A stretch of DNA of 64,000 nucleotides from Sphingomonas koreensis. GTDB lineage: Bacteria > Pseudomonadota > Alphaproteobacteria > Sphingomonadales > Sphingomonadaceae. The position numbers and the translations under genes are program-made. The notes beneath the pieces are model-generated. The model did not search any database. It was not told the origin of the DNA and saw only the letters and a program-made list of their open reading frames with translations. Positions within the stretch are counted from its first letter, which is position 1; each line of letters opens with the position of its first letter. The stretch spans positions 1,430,501-1,494,500 of the forward strand of contig NZ_PGEN01000001.1 in NCBI RefSeq assembly GCF_002797435.1, given 5' to 3'. Of the stretch, positions 7,841 through 18,263 are shown piece by piece.

Positions 7841-9947
7841 AACCGGCCGCCGACGCACCTGGCGCAGCGACAGCAGCCGCGCGGCGGGCAAGCGCCGCGT
7901 CAATCTGCGCCGCATCGTCGTGTTCGCGCTGTGCATCGGCGCGTTCGGCGTGGCGCTGCTCGCCTTCCGCTCGGTCGTTGCCAACCGCGTCGATCCCGAA
8001 GCGGCGCGCGCGGCAGTCGCGCGCAGCGAGCAGTATCTCAAGGCGAGCAACGCGTCCGCCGCCCGGTCGCAGGCCTTCGGCGCCGTCCGCGCCGATCCCA
8101 ACTGGGGCGAGGCGCACCTCGCCCTCGCCCGTGCCGCCCTTGCGCTCGACGAAGGCATCGCCGCCGAGGCGTCGCTGCGCCGCGCGATCGACAACGGCAT
8201 CGATCCGAAGCGCACCCATGCCCTGATGGCGCACGCGATCCTGCTGCAGGGCGATCCGCGTCGCGCGCTGATCGAAGCGGGCAAGGCCCCGGAAGCCGAC
8301 CGCCTCTACGTCCTGCGCGTTCGCACCCGCGCCTATGCCGCAGGCGGCAATCTTGCCGCGGGGCAACAGGCCGCGCTGGCCGCGGTTCGTCTGGCACCCG
8401 ACGATGCCAATACCTGGACCGATCTCGGCCGCTTCCGCCTCAACGCGGGCGATGTGGTCGGCGCGATCGAGGCGGCGGGCAAGGCCACCCAGCTCGACAG
8501 CGGCAATACCGAAGCGCTGGTCCTGCGCGGCGAGCTGGTCCGCAGCCAATACGGTCTGGTCGCGGCGCTCCCCTGGTTCGAGGCCGCGCTCAAGCGCGAT
8601 CCCTATCGCCATTCGACGCTGATCCAGTACGCCTCCACGCTCGGCGACGCCGGCCGCACGCGCGAGATGCTCGCGGTCACCCGGCGCGCGATGGAGGTTC
8701 GCCCGCGCAGTCCGCAGTCCTTCTACCTGCAGGCCGTACTCGCCGCGCGCGCCGAGCAGTTCGATCTCGCCAGCAACCTGCTCCAGCGCGCAGGCAGCGG
8801 GATCGCCGCGCTGCCCGGCGGGATGCTGCTGGGCGGCACGCTCGACATCGAGCAGGGGCGCTACGAACGCGCAGTCGAGAAGCTGCGCAACCTGGTCAAC
8901 GCCCAGCCGATGAACCTCACCGCGCGCAAGCTGCTCGCCACCGCGCTGCTTCGCTCGGACGCGTCGAAGAACGGGATCGAACTGCTGCTGCCGGTCGTCG
9001 CCCGCGGCGACGCCGATTCCTATGCGCTCAGCCTCGTCGCGCGCGGCTATGAACGAATCGGCCAGCGTGCCGATGCCGCCCGCTATTTCGACCGCGCCGC
9101 ATCGCCGGTTCGCGACGGCTCGGCCTGGTTCAGCTCCGACGAAGCGCTGCCCAGTCTCACCGCCGCGGTGCAGAAGGCGCCGGTCGACGACCCGCGCGCC
9201 ACGGTCCCGCTGATCCGCGGACTGATCGACAGCGGCAACAAGACAGACGCGCTCGCCGCCGCGAAGGAGATCGCCGCCAACAACCCCGGCGCGCCCGCCG
9301 CGCACACGCTGGTCGGCGATACGCTGATGCTGCTCGGCCGCCCCGGCGATGCCGTGCGCTACTACAAGGACGCTGCCAGCATCCGCTTTGACGAGGCTGC
9401 AATGCTCCGTCTGGTCGAGGCGCTCGACCGTTCGGGCCAGCGGCAGGAGGCATCCACCACGCTCGCGCTGTTCCTTTCGCAGAACCCGCTCAACCTCGCT
9501 GCTCTGCGCCTCTCAGCCAGCTGGCAGGCGGCAGCGGGCGACTATGACGCCGCGATCGATTCGCTCGAGGCGGTCCGCCTGCGCACCGGTAACCGCGACG
9601 CCGGGCTGCTCGCCGAGCTCGCGCTCGCCTATGCCGGCGCGGACGAGCCCGAACGCGCCGCGCGCTATGCCGAGGCTGCCTACCACCTAGCCCCATCCAA
9701 CCCCGCAGTGGCGGGCGCAATGGGCTGGACCCTCGCCGAGAGCGGCGACATCGAGGGCGGCATCGAGCTGTTGCAAAAGGCGGTCGCGCTCGCCCCGCGC
9801 CACCCGATGCTGCGCTGGCAGCTCGCCCAGGCCTATGCCGAGGCCGGCCGCAACGCCGATGCCAGGGCGCAGGCGCAGGCCGCGATCGCCATCCCCGGCT
9901 TCACCGACCGCAGCGCCGCCGAAGCGCTGATCGCGAAACTGGCCTGA
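7824..9947 (+). CDS. prsT: TPR-repeat protein, PrsT-like, membrane-anchored
   Basis: A 707-residue protein with a basic N-terminus, one hydrophobic segment (about residues 31-50, VVFALCIGAFGVALLAF) and tandem tetratricopeptide-type helical repeats to the end. It would be anchored in the inner membrane with the repeats in the periplasm, acting as a scaffold for export or polymer assembly. The fourth-gene position after prsR matches PrsT of XrtA loci. PrsT as I recall it is longer (about 900 residues) and predicted to be a lipoprotein; here the only cysteine in the anchor (FALC) is a poor lipobox, so an uncleaved anchor is more likely. The 17-bp overlap with prsR implies co-translation. Confidence 0.82.
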   Translation: MTSSPETGRRRTWRSDSSRAAGKRRVNLRRIVVFALCIGAFGVALLAFRSVVANRVDPEAARAAVARSEQYLKASNASAARSQAFGAVRADPNWGEAHLALARAALALDEGIAAEASLRRAIDNGIDPKRTHALMAHAILLQGDPRRALIEAGKAPEADRLYVLRVRTRAYAAGGNLAAGQQAALAAVRLAPDDANTWTDLGRFRLNAGDVVGAIEAAGKATQLDSGNTEALVLRGELVRSQYGLVAALPWFEAALKRDPYRHSTLIQYASTLGDAGRTREMLAVTRRAMEVRPRSPQSFYLQAVLAARAEQFDLASNLLQRAGSGIAALPGGMLLGGTLDIEQGRYERAVEKLRNLVNAQPMNLTARKLLATALLRSDASKNGIELLLPVVARGDADSYALSLVARGYERIGQRADAARYFDRAASPVRDGSAWFSSDEALPSLTAAVQKAPVDDPRATVPLIRGLIDSGNKTDALAAAKEIAANNPGAPAAHTLVGDTLMLLGRPGDAVRYYKDAASIRFDEAAMLRLVEALDRSGQRQEASTTLALFLSQNPLNLAALRLSASWQAAAGDYDAAIDSLEAVRLRTGNRDAGLLAELALAYAGADEPERAARYAEAAYHLAPSNPAVAGAMGWTLAESGDIEGGIELLQKAVALAPRHPMLRWQLAQAYAEAGRNADARAQAQAAIAIPGFTDRSAAEALIAKLA

Positions 9948-10018
9948 ACCGATTCCTCTCCGATACGGCGAGGAATGAAGCCATTGCCTTCCTCCGCCCC
10001 GCCGCCTAGCCAGCCTCC

Positions 10019-10828
10019 ATGAGCGACCCGCTGGACCGCATCGCCGCAGCCCTCGAACGGCTGGCTCCGCCGCCCCCGCCGGTGCCAGATCTCGACGCGC
10101 ACCCCGCCTATGTGTGGCACCGCGGCTTCCTCCAGCCTGCCCGCGCCTTCGCGCCGCTTCCGCTTGCCGAACTGGTCGGGATCGATCGGCAAAAGGAAAC
10201 GCTGCTCGACAATGTCCGCCGCCTCGCAAACGGCCTGCCCGCGCACGATGTGCTGCTGTGGGGCGCGCGCGGCACCGGCAAGTCGGCGCTGAGCAAGGCT
10301 GCGGTCGCCACGGTGCAGGCGGAGGGCGGTGCCATCGCGCTGATCGAGGCGCAGGCCGATGCGCTCGACACGCTGCCCCAGCTCTTCGCGCTGATCTCTG
10401 CCAGCTCGCGCGCCTTCGTCATCTTCCTCGACGATCTCGGCTTCGACGCCGCGTCGGACGGCCGCGCGCTGCGCTCGCTGCTCGAGGGCGGGGCCGAAGC
10501 GCGCCCGCTCAATGCCCGGTTGTTCGTCACCTCGAACCGTCGCCACCTGATCCCGCGCGACATCGCCGAGCAGTCGAGCGCGATCAATCCGCGCGACAGT
10601 ATCGACGACAATCTCGCGCTTGCCGACCGGTTCGGCCTGTCGCTCGGCTTCCACGCGATCGACCAGGACACCTATGTCGAGATCGTCCGTACCTATGCGC
10701 GCGACCACGGTCTGCCCTTCGACCCCGCCGAGGCGATCAACTGGGCGACCCGCCGCGGCAGCCGCTCGGGCCGCGTCGCCTGGCAATATGTGGTCGAGCT
10801 GGCGGGCCGGAACGGGAAGCAGCTCTGA
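10019..10828 (+). CDS. DUF815-family AAA ATPase
   Basis: A 269-residue soluble P-loop protein. An N-terminal leader of about 65 residues precedes LVGIDRQKETL, Walker A GARGTGKS, and Walker B with VIFLDDLGF; the second region has NARLFVTSNRRHLIPRD, typical of DUF815, whose members resemble AAA+ loaders. The biochemical role of the family is not established. It starts 71 bp after the TPR gene and is followed 30 bp later by a lipid kinase gene, and may be co-transcribed with it. Confidence 0.85.
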   Translation: MSDPLDRIAAALERLAPPPPPVPDLDAHPAYVWHRGFLQPARAFAPLPLAELVGIDRQKETLLDNVRRLANGLPAHDVLLWGARGTGKSALSKAAVATVQAEGGAIALIEAQADALDTLPQLFALISASSRAFVIFLDDLGFDAASDGRALRSLLEGGAEARPLNARLFVTSNRRHLIPRDIAEQSSAINPRDSIDDNLALADRFGLSLGFHAIDQDTYVEIVRTYARDHGLPFDPAEAINWATRRGSRSGRVAWQYVVELAGRNGKQL

Positions 10829-10858
10829 ACCTCAGCCCGTCTCGCCCGTTGTGACGCC

Positions 10859-11752
10859 ATGACAACGAACCTTCCCGTCCCGCGTGAAGCAGTGCTCATC
10901 GTCAATGCCAAGTCGCGCCGCGGTGCCGCGCTGTTCGAACAGGCGCGCCAGAAGGTCGAGGCTGCCGGCATCCGTCTCATCGCCGCGCATCCCGTGCGCG
11001 AGCCCGATCTGCTCGACGATACCGTGCGTGACGCAATCCGCTCTGGCGCGCCGATGGTGATCGTCGGCGGCGGTGACGGGTCGCTGTCGGGCGTGGTCGA
11101 CGATGTCGTGGGCAAGGATGTGGTGTTTGCGGTACTCCCGCTCGGCACCGCCAACAGCTTCGCGCGCACGCTCGGCATCCCGCTCGACCTCGACGGCGCG
11201 ATCAGCGCGATCGCCACGGGCAAGCGCCGCCGCGTCGATCTCGGCATGATCGACGGCGACTATTTCGCCAACGCCGCCGCGATGGGCCTCTCCCCGATGA
11301 TCGGGGAGAGCGTCCCGCACAACCTCAAGAAATATCTCGGCCGCGTCGGCTATCTTACCTGGGCCGTCTGGTGCTTCGCCCGCTTCCGCCCGTTCCGCGT
11401 GTTCGTGGACGATGGCACCAAGACCCATCGCATGTGGGGCAGCGAGGTGCGCATCCTCAACGGCCGGTTCCACGGCGGCGTGGTGATGAGCGACGAGGCC
11501 TGTGTCGAGAGCGGCGAAATGCTGATCCAGGTCGTCACCGGCCGCAATCGCTGGCGCCTCGCCTGGGACTGGTACGCCCGCTTCTTCCGCCTACGCACCC
11601 GCGACCAGAATGTCAGCGAATTCCGCGGCGCCGAGCTCAAGCTCGACACCCGCCCGCATCGCAAGATCTCGATCGACGGCGAGGTGCTGGCGCGGACGCC
11701 GGTAATGGTGCGCGTGGCCGAACGCGCGATCGACGTGGTCGTGCCAGCCTGA
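10859..11752 (+). CDS. Diacylglycerol-kinase-family lipid kinase (YegS/DgkB-like)
   Basis: Phosphorylates a lipid such as diacylglycerol or a related alcohol at the inner membrane face. The 297-residue protein has the catalytic-domain hallmark GGGDGSLSGVV at about residues 65-75, LPLGTANSFARTL after it, and a C-terminal beta domain with ISIDGE, all typical of the family. The substrate cannot be read from sequence. A perfect 20-bp palindrome lies just after the stop, before the convergent ABC-F gene. Confidence 0.88.
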   Translation: MTTNLPVPREAVLIVNAKSRRGAALFEQARQKVEAAGIRLIAAHPVREPDLLDDTVRDAIRSGAPMVIVGGGDGSLSGVVDDVVGKDVVFAVLPLGTANSFARTLGIPLDLDGAISAIATGKRRRVDLGMIDGDYFANAAAMGLSPMIGESVPHNLKKYLGRVGYLTWAVWCFARFRPFRVFVDDGTKTHRMWGSEVRILNGRFHGGVVMSDEACVESGEMLIQVVTGRNRWRLAWDWYARFFRLRTRDQNVSEFRGAELKLDTRPHRKISIDGEVLARTPVMVRVAERAIDVVVPA

Positions 11753-11766
11753 ACCGGCCCCTTCCG

Positions 11767-11786
11767 CCCCTGAGCCGGCTCAGGGG
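11767..11786. terminator. Perfect 20-bp palindrome between convergent genes
   Basis: CCCCTGAGCC followed directly by its reverse complement, in the 45-bp gap between the lipid kinase stop (11752) and the ABC-F stop (11798). It can form a G+C-rich stem serving transcripts from both sides. There is no T tract, so it may act as an mRNA 3' stabiliser or factor-assisted terminator rather than a strong intrinsic one. Confidence 0.45.
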
Positions 11787-11797
11787 AGGAATTTGGC

Positions 11798-13576
<1,779 letters not shown>

Positions 13577-13632
13577 AGGCCCGCGCAGGTAGGCGGATGC
13601 GCCTCCGGGGGCAAGCGTCGGCACGGCTGGGC

Positions 13633-13651
13633 GGCTTACGACAGGCTTACG
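13633..13651. promoter_or_regulatory. Tandem GGCTTACG repeat upstream of the PepSY/two-component operon
   Basis: GGCTTACG occurs at 13633-13640 and again at 13644-13651, an 11-bp period. Tandem half-sites about one helical turn apart are the usual binding mode of OmpR/PhoB-type regulators. The site is 35 bp before the PepSY gene and upstream of an OmpR-type regulator gene, so autoregulation is a reasonable inference. Confidence 0.5.
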
Positions 13652-13685
13652 TCCATATTCACCGGCTGTTCAACGGTTCGCACCT

Positions 13686-14009
13686 ATGCCAAGCCACATG
13701 AAGATGTTCGGCTTTCTCTGTCTCGGCGCATTGCTTGCCGCCGCTGCGCTTCCTGCGCATGCCTCGCCGCAGGTGCGCGGCGATCAGGAAGCCGCGCGCG
13801 AAGGTCGCGCGCAGGGCCGCCTGCTGCCGCTGCGCGAGATCGAATCGCGGGTCGTTCCCGCAATGACCCGCAAGGGCGCGCAGTATCTCGGCTTCGATTT
13901 CGATTCGGGGACGATGATTTACACGCTAAAGTTCCTGCGCAATGGATCGGTCATCTGGATCGACGTCGATGGCCGTTCGGGTCAGATCGTCGGCCAGTCG
14001 GGCCGCTGA
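13686..14009 (+). CDS. Small periplasmic PepSY-domain protein
   Basis: A 107-residue protein with a signal peptide (KMFGFLCLGALLAAAALPAHA, cleavage near residue 26) and one PepSY-like unit: REIESRVVPAMTRKGAQYLG, then the strand-rich IYTLKFLRNGSVIWIDVD and GQIVG. PepSY proteins often precede PhoP/Q-like systems and may act as protease inhibitors or sensor modulators. A second ATG at 13698 is possible. It lies 21 bp upstream of the response regulator gene and is probably co-transcribed with it. Confidence 0.82.
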   Translation: MPSHMKMFGFLCLGALLAAAALPAHASPQVRGDQEAAREGRAQGRLLPLREIESRVVPAMTRKGAQYLGFDFDSGTMIYTLKFLRNGSVIWIDVDGRSGQIVGQSGR

Positions 14010-14030
14010 CGGGAACAAGAAGGAAATAAG

Positions 14031-14705
14031 ATGCGCGTTCTGATCGTCGAGGACGAACCCAATCTCCGCAACCAGCTTCAGGCGACGCTCGAAGGCGCGG
14101 GCTATGCCGTCGATACCGCCGGCGATGGCGAAGAGGGCCATTATCTCGGCTCGACGGAGAATTACGACGCAATCGTTCTCGACCTCGGGCTGCCCGAAGT
14201 CGACGGGCTGACCGTGCTCGATCGCTGGCGCAAGGAAGGCAAGACCACGCCCGTTCTGGTGCTGACGGCGCGAGACAGCTGGTCGGACAAGGTTGCCGGG
14301 CTCGACGCCGGCGCTGACGACTATGTCGCCAAGCCGTTCCAGTCGGAGGAGCTGATCGCCCGCCTGCGCGCGCTGATCCGCCGCGCATCGGGCAATGCCT
14401 CGGCCGAGCTGATCGCGGGCGACATCCGCCTCGACACGCGATCTGGCAAGGTCACCAAGGGCGGCGACCCGGTCAAGCTCACCGCGCAGGAGTACAAGCT
14501 CCTCTCCTACCTGCTCCATCACAAGGGCAAGGTGGTGAGCCGCACCGAGCTGATCGAGCATATCTACGACCAGGATTTCGATCGCGATTCGAACACGATC
14601 GAGGTGTTCGTGACGCGCATCCGCAAGAAGCTCGGCCCCGACGTGATCACCACGATCCGCGGCCTGGGCTACAGCCTCGAAGAGCCGGCGGAGGCCGGTG
14701 GCTGA
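14031..14705 (+). CDS. OmpR/PhoP-family response regulator
   Basis: A 224-residue DNA-binding response regulator. The receiver domain has VEDEPN, the phospho-acceptor Asp in IVLDLGLPEVDG (about residue 51), the TAR switch and the conserved Lys in YVAKPF. A winged helix fills the C-terminal half (LTAQEYKLLSYLLHHKGKVV, SNTIEVFVTRIRKKL). An AAGGA ribosome site sits 5 bp before the ATG. The end overlaps the kinase gene by 8 bp. The regulated genes are unknown; the repeat at 13633-13651 is a candidate target. Confidence 0.93.
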   Translation: MRVLIVEDEPNLRNQLQATLEGAGYAVDTAGDGEEGHYLGSTENYDAIVLDLGLPEVDGLTVLDRWRKEGKTTPVLVLTARDSWSDKVAGLDAGADDYVAKPFQSEELIARLRALIRRASGNASAELIAGDIRLDTRSGKVTKGGDPVKLTAQEYKLLSYLLHHKGKVVSRTELIEHIYDQDFDRDSNTIEVFVTRIRKKLGPDVITTIRGLGYSLEEPAEAGG

Positions 14706-16155
14706 TCTTCCCTTCGGACTCGTTCTGGATCGCCGCTTTCCGTTCGTCCGTCGTGCGGAGAGCATGGCGGCTTCGGAACTGACGCCTCAGCCCGGCGACC
14801 CCGCGCCGCGGCCCTATGTCCGCACGACCGGATCATTGAGCCGCCGCATGATCCTGATTGCGGCGGCGTGGATCACGCTGCTGCTCACCGGCGGCGGCTT
14901 CGCGCTCGATCGCGTGCTGACCGGTGCGGTTACGCGCAATTTCGACGACGGCCTCGAATATCTCCTGAACTCGCTCGTCGTCTCTGCGGAGATCGGTCCG
15001 GAAGGCGAGATCGCGTTCAACCGCCAGCTTTCCGACCAGCGCTTCCTCGAGCCTTATTCGGGCCTTTACTGGCAGGTCACGGGCAAGGGCTATGAACCCT
15101 TCCCCTCGCGCTCGCTCTGGGACCGCCAGCTGCGCACCGACGAGGCGCATCAGGATCAGGACGTCCACACCTACGATTCGAACCAGTTCACCGACCACCG
15201 CTTGCGCGTGGTCGAGCGCGACATCGTCCTGCCCGGCTCGCAGGTTCGTTGGCGCTTCCAGGTCGCGCAGAGCCGCGACATGCTCGACGCGCAGATCGAG
15301 GCGCTGCGCAAGACGCTGGTACGCAGCTTCTTGCTGCTTGCCGCGTCCCTGATCGCCCTGGCTGCGCTTCAGACCTGGTACGGCCTGCTCCCGCTGCGCA
15401 AGCTACGCGCGGGTATCCAGCAGCTGCGCACCGGCGAGGCGCCCCGGATCGAAGGCGCGATGCCTGCAGAGGTCGCGCCGATGGTCGAGGAGCTCAACGC
15501 CCTCGTCGCGCACAACGACAGGCAGGCCGAGGAAGCGCGCCGCCACGCCGGCAACCTCGCCCATGCGCTCAAGACGCCGCTCACGGTGATCATGAACGCC
15601 GCCACCGCGCAATCCGACGACCTGCCCTCGACGGTGGTGCGCGAAGCCCGCACCATGCGCCGCCAGGTCGATCACCATCTCGCCCGTGCCCGCGCGGTCG
15701 GCCGCCGCGGCTCGGCGCACAGCCGCGCGCCGGTCTGGCCCAGCGTCGAATCGGTCGAGCGCGCCGTCGCGCGCCTCTATCCCCATGTCCGCATCGACAC
15801 CGACGGCCCCAAGGATCTCGTCGCGCATATCGAGCGGCAGGACCTCGACGAGATCATGGGCAATCTGGTCGAGAATGCCGCCAAATATGGCGGCGGCAGC
15901 GTCTTCATCACCGTCAGCGTGCAGGCCGGCTTCGTCGAGATCATGATCGAGGACGACGGCGCCGGCATCCCGGAGGCCGACCGCATTCGCATCTTCGACC
16001 GCGGCGTCCGGCTCGACACCGGCAAGCCCGGCACCGGCCTCGGCCTCGCCATCGTCCGCGACGTAGCGGAAATCTACGACGGTACCGTCACGCTCGAAGA
16101 GAGCGAGGATCTGGGCGGATTGCTGGTCAGGCTGCGGCTCCCGGCGGCGGGCTGA
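14698..16155 (+). CDS. Sensor histidine kinase, PhoQ-like
   Basis: Inner-membrane kinase partner of the preceding regulator, up to 485 residues. Two helices (about 51-72 and 203-222) flank a periplasmic sensor of about 130 residues. A HAMP-like segment precedes the dimerisation box HAGNLAHALKTPLTV with the phospho-acceptor His, then the HATPase domain with an N box (GNLVENAAKYG), EDDGAGIPE and GTGLGLAIV. The GTG at 14698 overlaps the regulator by 8 bp with a GGAGG upstream; the ATG at 14764 is an alternative that removes 22 residues without touching the first helix. Confidence 0.9.
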   Translation: MADLPFGLVLDRRFPFVRRAESMAASELTPQPGDPAPRPYVRTTGSLSRRMILIAAAWITLLLTGGGFALDRVLTGAVTRNFDDGLEYLLNSLVVSAEIGPEGEIAFNRQLSDQRFLEPYSGLYWQVTGKGYEPFPSRSLWDRQLRTDEAHQDQDVHTYDSNQFTDHRLRVVERDIVLPGSQVRWRFQVAQSRDMLDAQIEALRKTLVRSFLLLAASLIALAALQTWYGLLPLRKLRAGIQQLRTGEAPRIEGAMPAEVAPMVEELNALVAHNDRQAEEARRHAGNLAHALKTPLTVIMNAATAQSDDLPSTVVREARTMRRQVDHHLARARAVGRRGSAHSRAPVWPSVESVERAVARLYPHVRIDTDGPKDLVAHIERQDLDEIMGNLVENAAKYGGGSVFITVSVQAGFVEIMIEDDGAGIPEADRIRIFDRGVRLDTGKPGTGLGLAIVRDVAEIYDGTVTLEESEDLGGLLVRLRLPAAG

Positions 16156-16174
16156 AGAAAAGCCGGCGCCGGAC

Positions 16175-16357
16175 CTATCCCATCACGCCGGAAAAGCGCC
16201 AGCGGCCGGTTACGGGACTCAGCACCAGATCACAGCCGCAATCGCGGCACGTCGTCTCGAACTCACCGCGGCCGGGCCGGTCGCGGCGGCGTGGCCGGTG
16301 GACGCCGATATGGCACCGGATCCCGACCTTCTTCGTGGTAGCCATTGGCGCTGACAT
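16175..16357 (-). CDS. Small cysteine/histidine-rich protein, possible zinc ribbon
   Basis: A 60-residue ORF with CHIGVHRP at its centre and CRDCGCDL near the C-terminus, so paired Cys/His ligands could bind one zinc. A GAGGAG Shine-Dalgarno lies 9 bp before the ATG at 16357, which supports real translation; a second ATG at 16345 has no such site. It is alone between convergent or unrelated genes. The function is unknown. The remaining 122 bp up to the next stop shows nothing coding. Confidence 0.6.
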   Translation of the reverse strand: MSAPMATTKKVGIRCHIGVHRPRRRDRPGRGEFETTCRDCGCDLVLSPVTGRWRFSGVMG

Positions 16358-16479
16358 CGCTGTCTGCTCCTCGTTCAGCCCCCTGAACGTGTCCCTGTCA
16401 GCCTGGTTGGTGCCGCGCGATCAAGGCAGCTTTCGGGCAAGCTTTGGGTAGATTGCGGCGCTAGCCCGAAATGACGGAC

Positions 16480-17469
16480 TCAAAGCCCGCGCATCGCCTC
16501 CGCGGCGATCGACAGGCTCTTCTTGCGCGCACCATGATCGTAGATCGAGCTGACCAGCATCACCTCGTCCACCCCGGTCCGCGCGATGAACCTGGCCAGC
16601 CCATCGCGCACTTTCTCCGGCCCGCCGATCGCGGTGCACGATAGGACGTGGTCGAGCATCGCCCGCGCCTGTCCCGGAATCGTGTCGAGATAGCCCGGCA
16701 CCGGCGGCGGGAGCTTGATGCCCGTGCCGGTGGTGCGCAGCGCGACGAACGCCTGCTGCATCGACGTCGCCAGCAGCTCCGCTTCTTCGTCGGTATCCGC
16801 CGCAAACACGTTGAACCCGGCCATCGCATGCGGCTTGTCGAGCACGGCCGAGGGCTGGAACAGCCGCCGATAGACGTCGAGCGCCTCGTCGAGCGATCCT
16901 GGCGCGAAGTGCGAGGCGAAGGCATAGGGCAGCCCCAGTGCCGCGGCGAGCTGCGCGCCGTACAGGCCCGATCCCAGGATCCAAAGCTCGGGCCGCGCGC
17001 CGCCGCCGGGCACGGCATGGATGCCAGTCTGCCCGTCATCGGCGAAATAGCTCTGCAGCTCGACCACATCCTGCGGGAAGGCGTCGGAGCTGGTCTCAAG
17101 ATTGCGCCGCAGCGCCCGCGCCACGCGCTGGTCGCTCCCCGGCGCGCGGCCAAGGCCCAGGTCGATCCGGCCCGGGAACAGCGCGTCAAGCGTGCCGAAC
17201 TGCTCGGCGATCACCAGCGGGGCATGGTTGGGCAGCATGATCCCGCCCGCGCCGACCCGAATGGTCGACGTCGCCGCGCCGACATGTGCGATCACCACCG
17301 CAGTCGCCGCGCTCGCGATTCCCGGCATGCCGTGATGCTCGGCGACCCAATATCGGCTGAACCCCTCCGCCTCGGCGTGTTGCGCCAGATCGGCGGCGTT
17401 GGCGAAGGACCGGCTGGCGTTGCCGCCCTCGAGGATCGGGACCAGGTCGAGCAGGGAATAGGCTGTCAT
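16480..17469 (-). CDS. LLM-class flavin-dependent oxidoreductase
   Basis: Bacterial-luciferase-like monooxygenase or reductase, 329 residues, expected to be a TIM barrel using reduced FMN or F420. Typical segments are present: [59 protein letters not shown], and [23 protein letters not shown]. These match the common MsnO8/YhbW-like subgroup. The substrate is unknown. It is a single gene, divergent from the HAD nucleotidase gene across 128 bp. Confidence 0.88.
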   Translation of the reverse strand: MTAYSLLDLVPILEGGNASRSFANAADLAQHAEAEGFSRYWVAEHHGMPGIASAATAVVIAHVGAATSTIRVGAGGIMLPNHAPLVIAEQFGTLDALFPGRIDLGLGRAPGSDQRVARALRRNLETSSDAFPQDVVELQSYFADDGQTGIHAVPGGGARPELWILGSGLYGAQLAAALGLPYAFASHFAPGSLDEALDVYRRLFQPSAVLDKPHAMAGFNVFAADTDEEAELLATSMQQAFVALRTTGTGIKLPPPVPGYLDTIPGQARAMLDHVLSCTAIGGPEKVRDGLARFIARTGVDEVMLVSSIYDHGARKKSLSIAAEAMRGL

Positions 17470-17597
17470 GCCCGGCCAGATGGGAAGCCATCCGCTTCAC
17501 CGCTACCCAAGCAAGGCTTGGCAACGCCCAATCAATTCCTCCCCAAGCATTCCTATCCTTCCCCTGCGCGCTCTTCCCTCCTAAACGCCACCGCATC

Positions 17598-18263
17598 ATG
17601 CGCCCCGATCTCGCCCATATCGACGCCTGGCTGTTCGATCTCGACAACACGCTCTATCCCAAGAGCGCGGACCTGTTCGCACGGATCGACGCGCGCATCG
17701 GCGCTTATGTCGCCCGCCTGCTGAACATTGATCCCGTCGAAGCGCGCCGCGTACAAAAGGCATGGTTCATCTCGCACGGCACCACGCTCGCCGGGCTGAT
17801 GGCCGAGCATGGCATCGATCCGCACGACTATCTCGCCGACGTGCACGACATCGAAATGGACGTGCTCGAGCATAACGCCCCGCTCGCCGCGGCGATCGCC
17901 AAGCTGCCCGGCCGCAAGCTCGTTTTCACCAACGCCGACGAACCCTATGCACAAAAGGTGCTCGGCCGCCTCGGCCTTGCCGAGAGTTTCGAGGCGATCC
18001 ACGACGTTCACGCCAGCAACTATGCGCCCAAGCCGCACCCCGATGCCTATCGCAGCGTGTGCGAGGCGTGGAACATCGATCCGACGAGCGCCGCCTTCGT
18101 CGAGGACATGGCGCGCAACCTCGCCCCGGCCAAGGCGATCGGCATGACCACCATCTGGGTCGATAATGGCTCCGAACAGGCGCCGGACGCCGACCGCAGC
18201 TATATCGACCACACCACCCACGACATCAGCCACTGGCTCGAAACCATCCTGGAGCAATCATGA
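17598..18263 (+). CDS. HAD-family pyrimidine 5'-nucleotidase
   Basis: A 221-residue HAD phosphatase with catalytic motif FDLDNTLYP (nucleophile Asp15), motif II VFTNAD, a conserved Lys in YAPKPHPD, and motif [10 protein letters not shown]. Sequence around the cap ([16 protein letters not shown]) resembles the Sdt1/YjjG type that dephosphorylates pyrimidine nucleoside monophosphates. The last 4 bp overlap the dapD start (ATGA), so it is co-translated with lysine biosynthesis although no direct metabolic link is known. Confidence 0.88.
   Translation: MRPDLAHIDAWLFDLDNTLYPKSADLFARIDARIGAYVARLLNIDPVEARRVQKAWFISHGTTLAGLMAEHGIDPHDYLADVHDIEMDVLEHNAPLAAAIAKLPGRKLVFTNADEPYAQKVLGRLGLAESFEAIHDVHASNYAPKPHPDAYRSVCEAWNIDPTSAAFVEDMARNLAPAKAIGMTTIWVDNGSEQAPDADRSYIDHTTHDISHWLETILEQS

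Noticed and set aside
7788..9305. Minus-strand open frame of 505 codons opposite the TPR gene
   Set aside because: Antisense to a clear TPR-repeat protein; Gly/Arg/Ala-rich with no motif.
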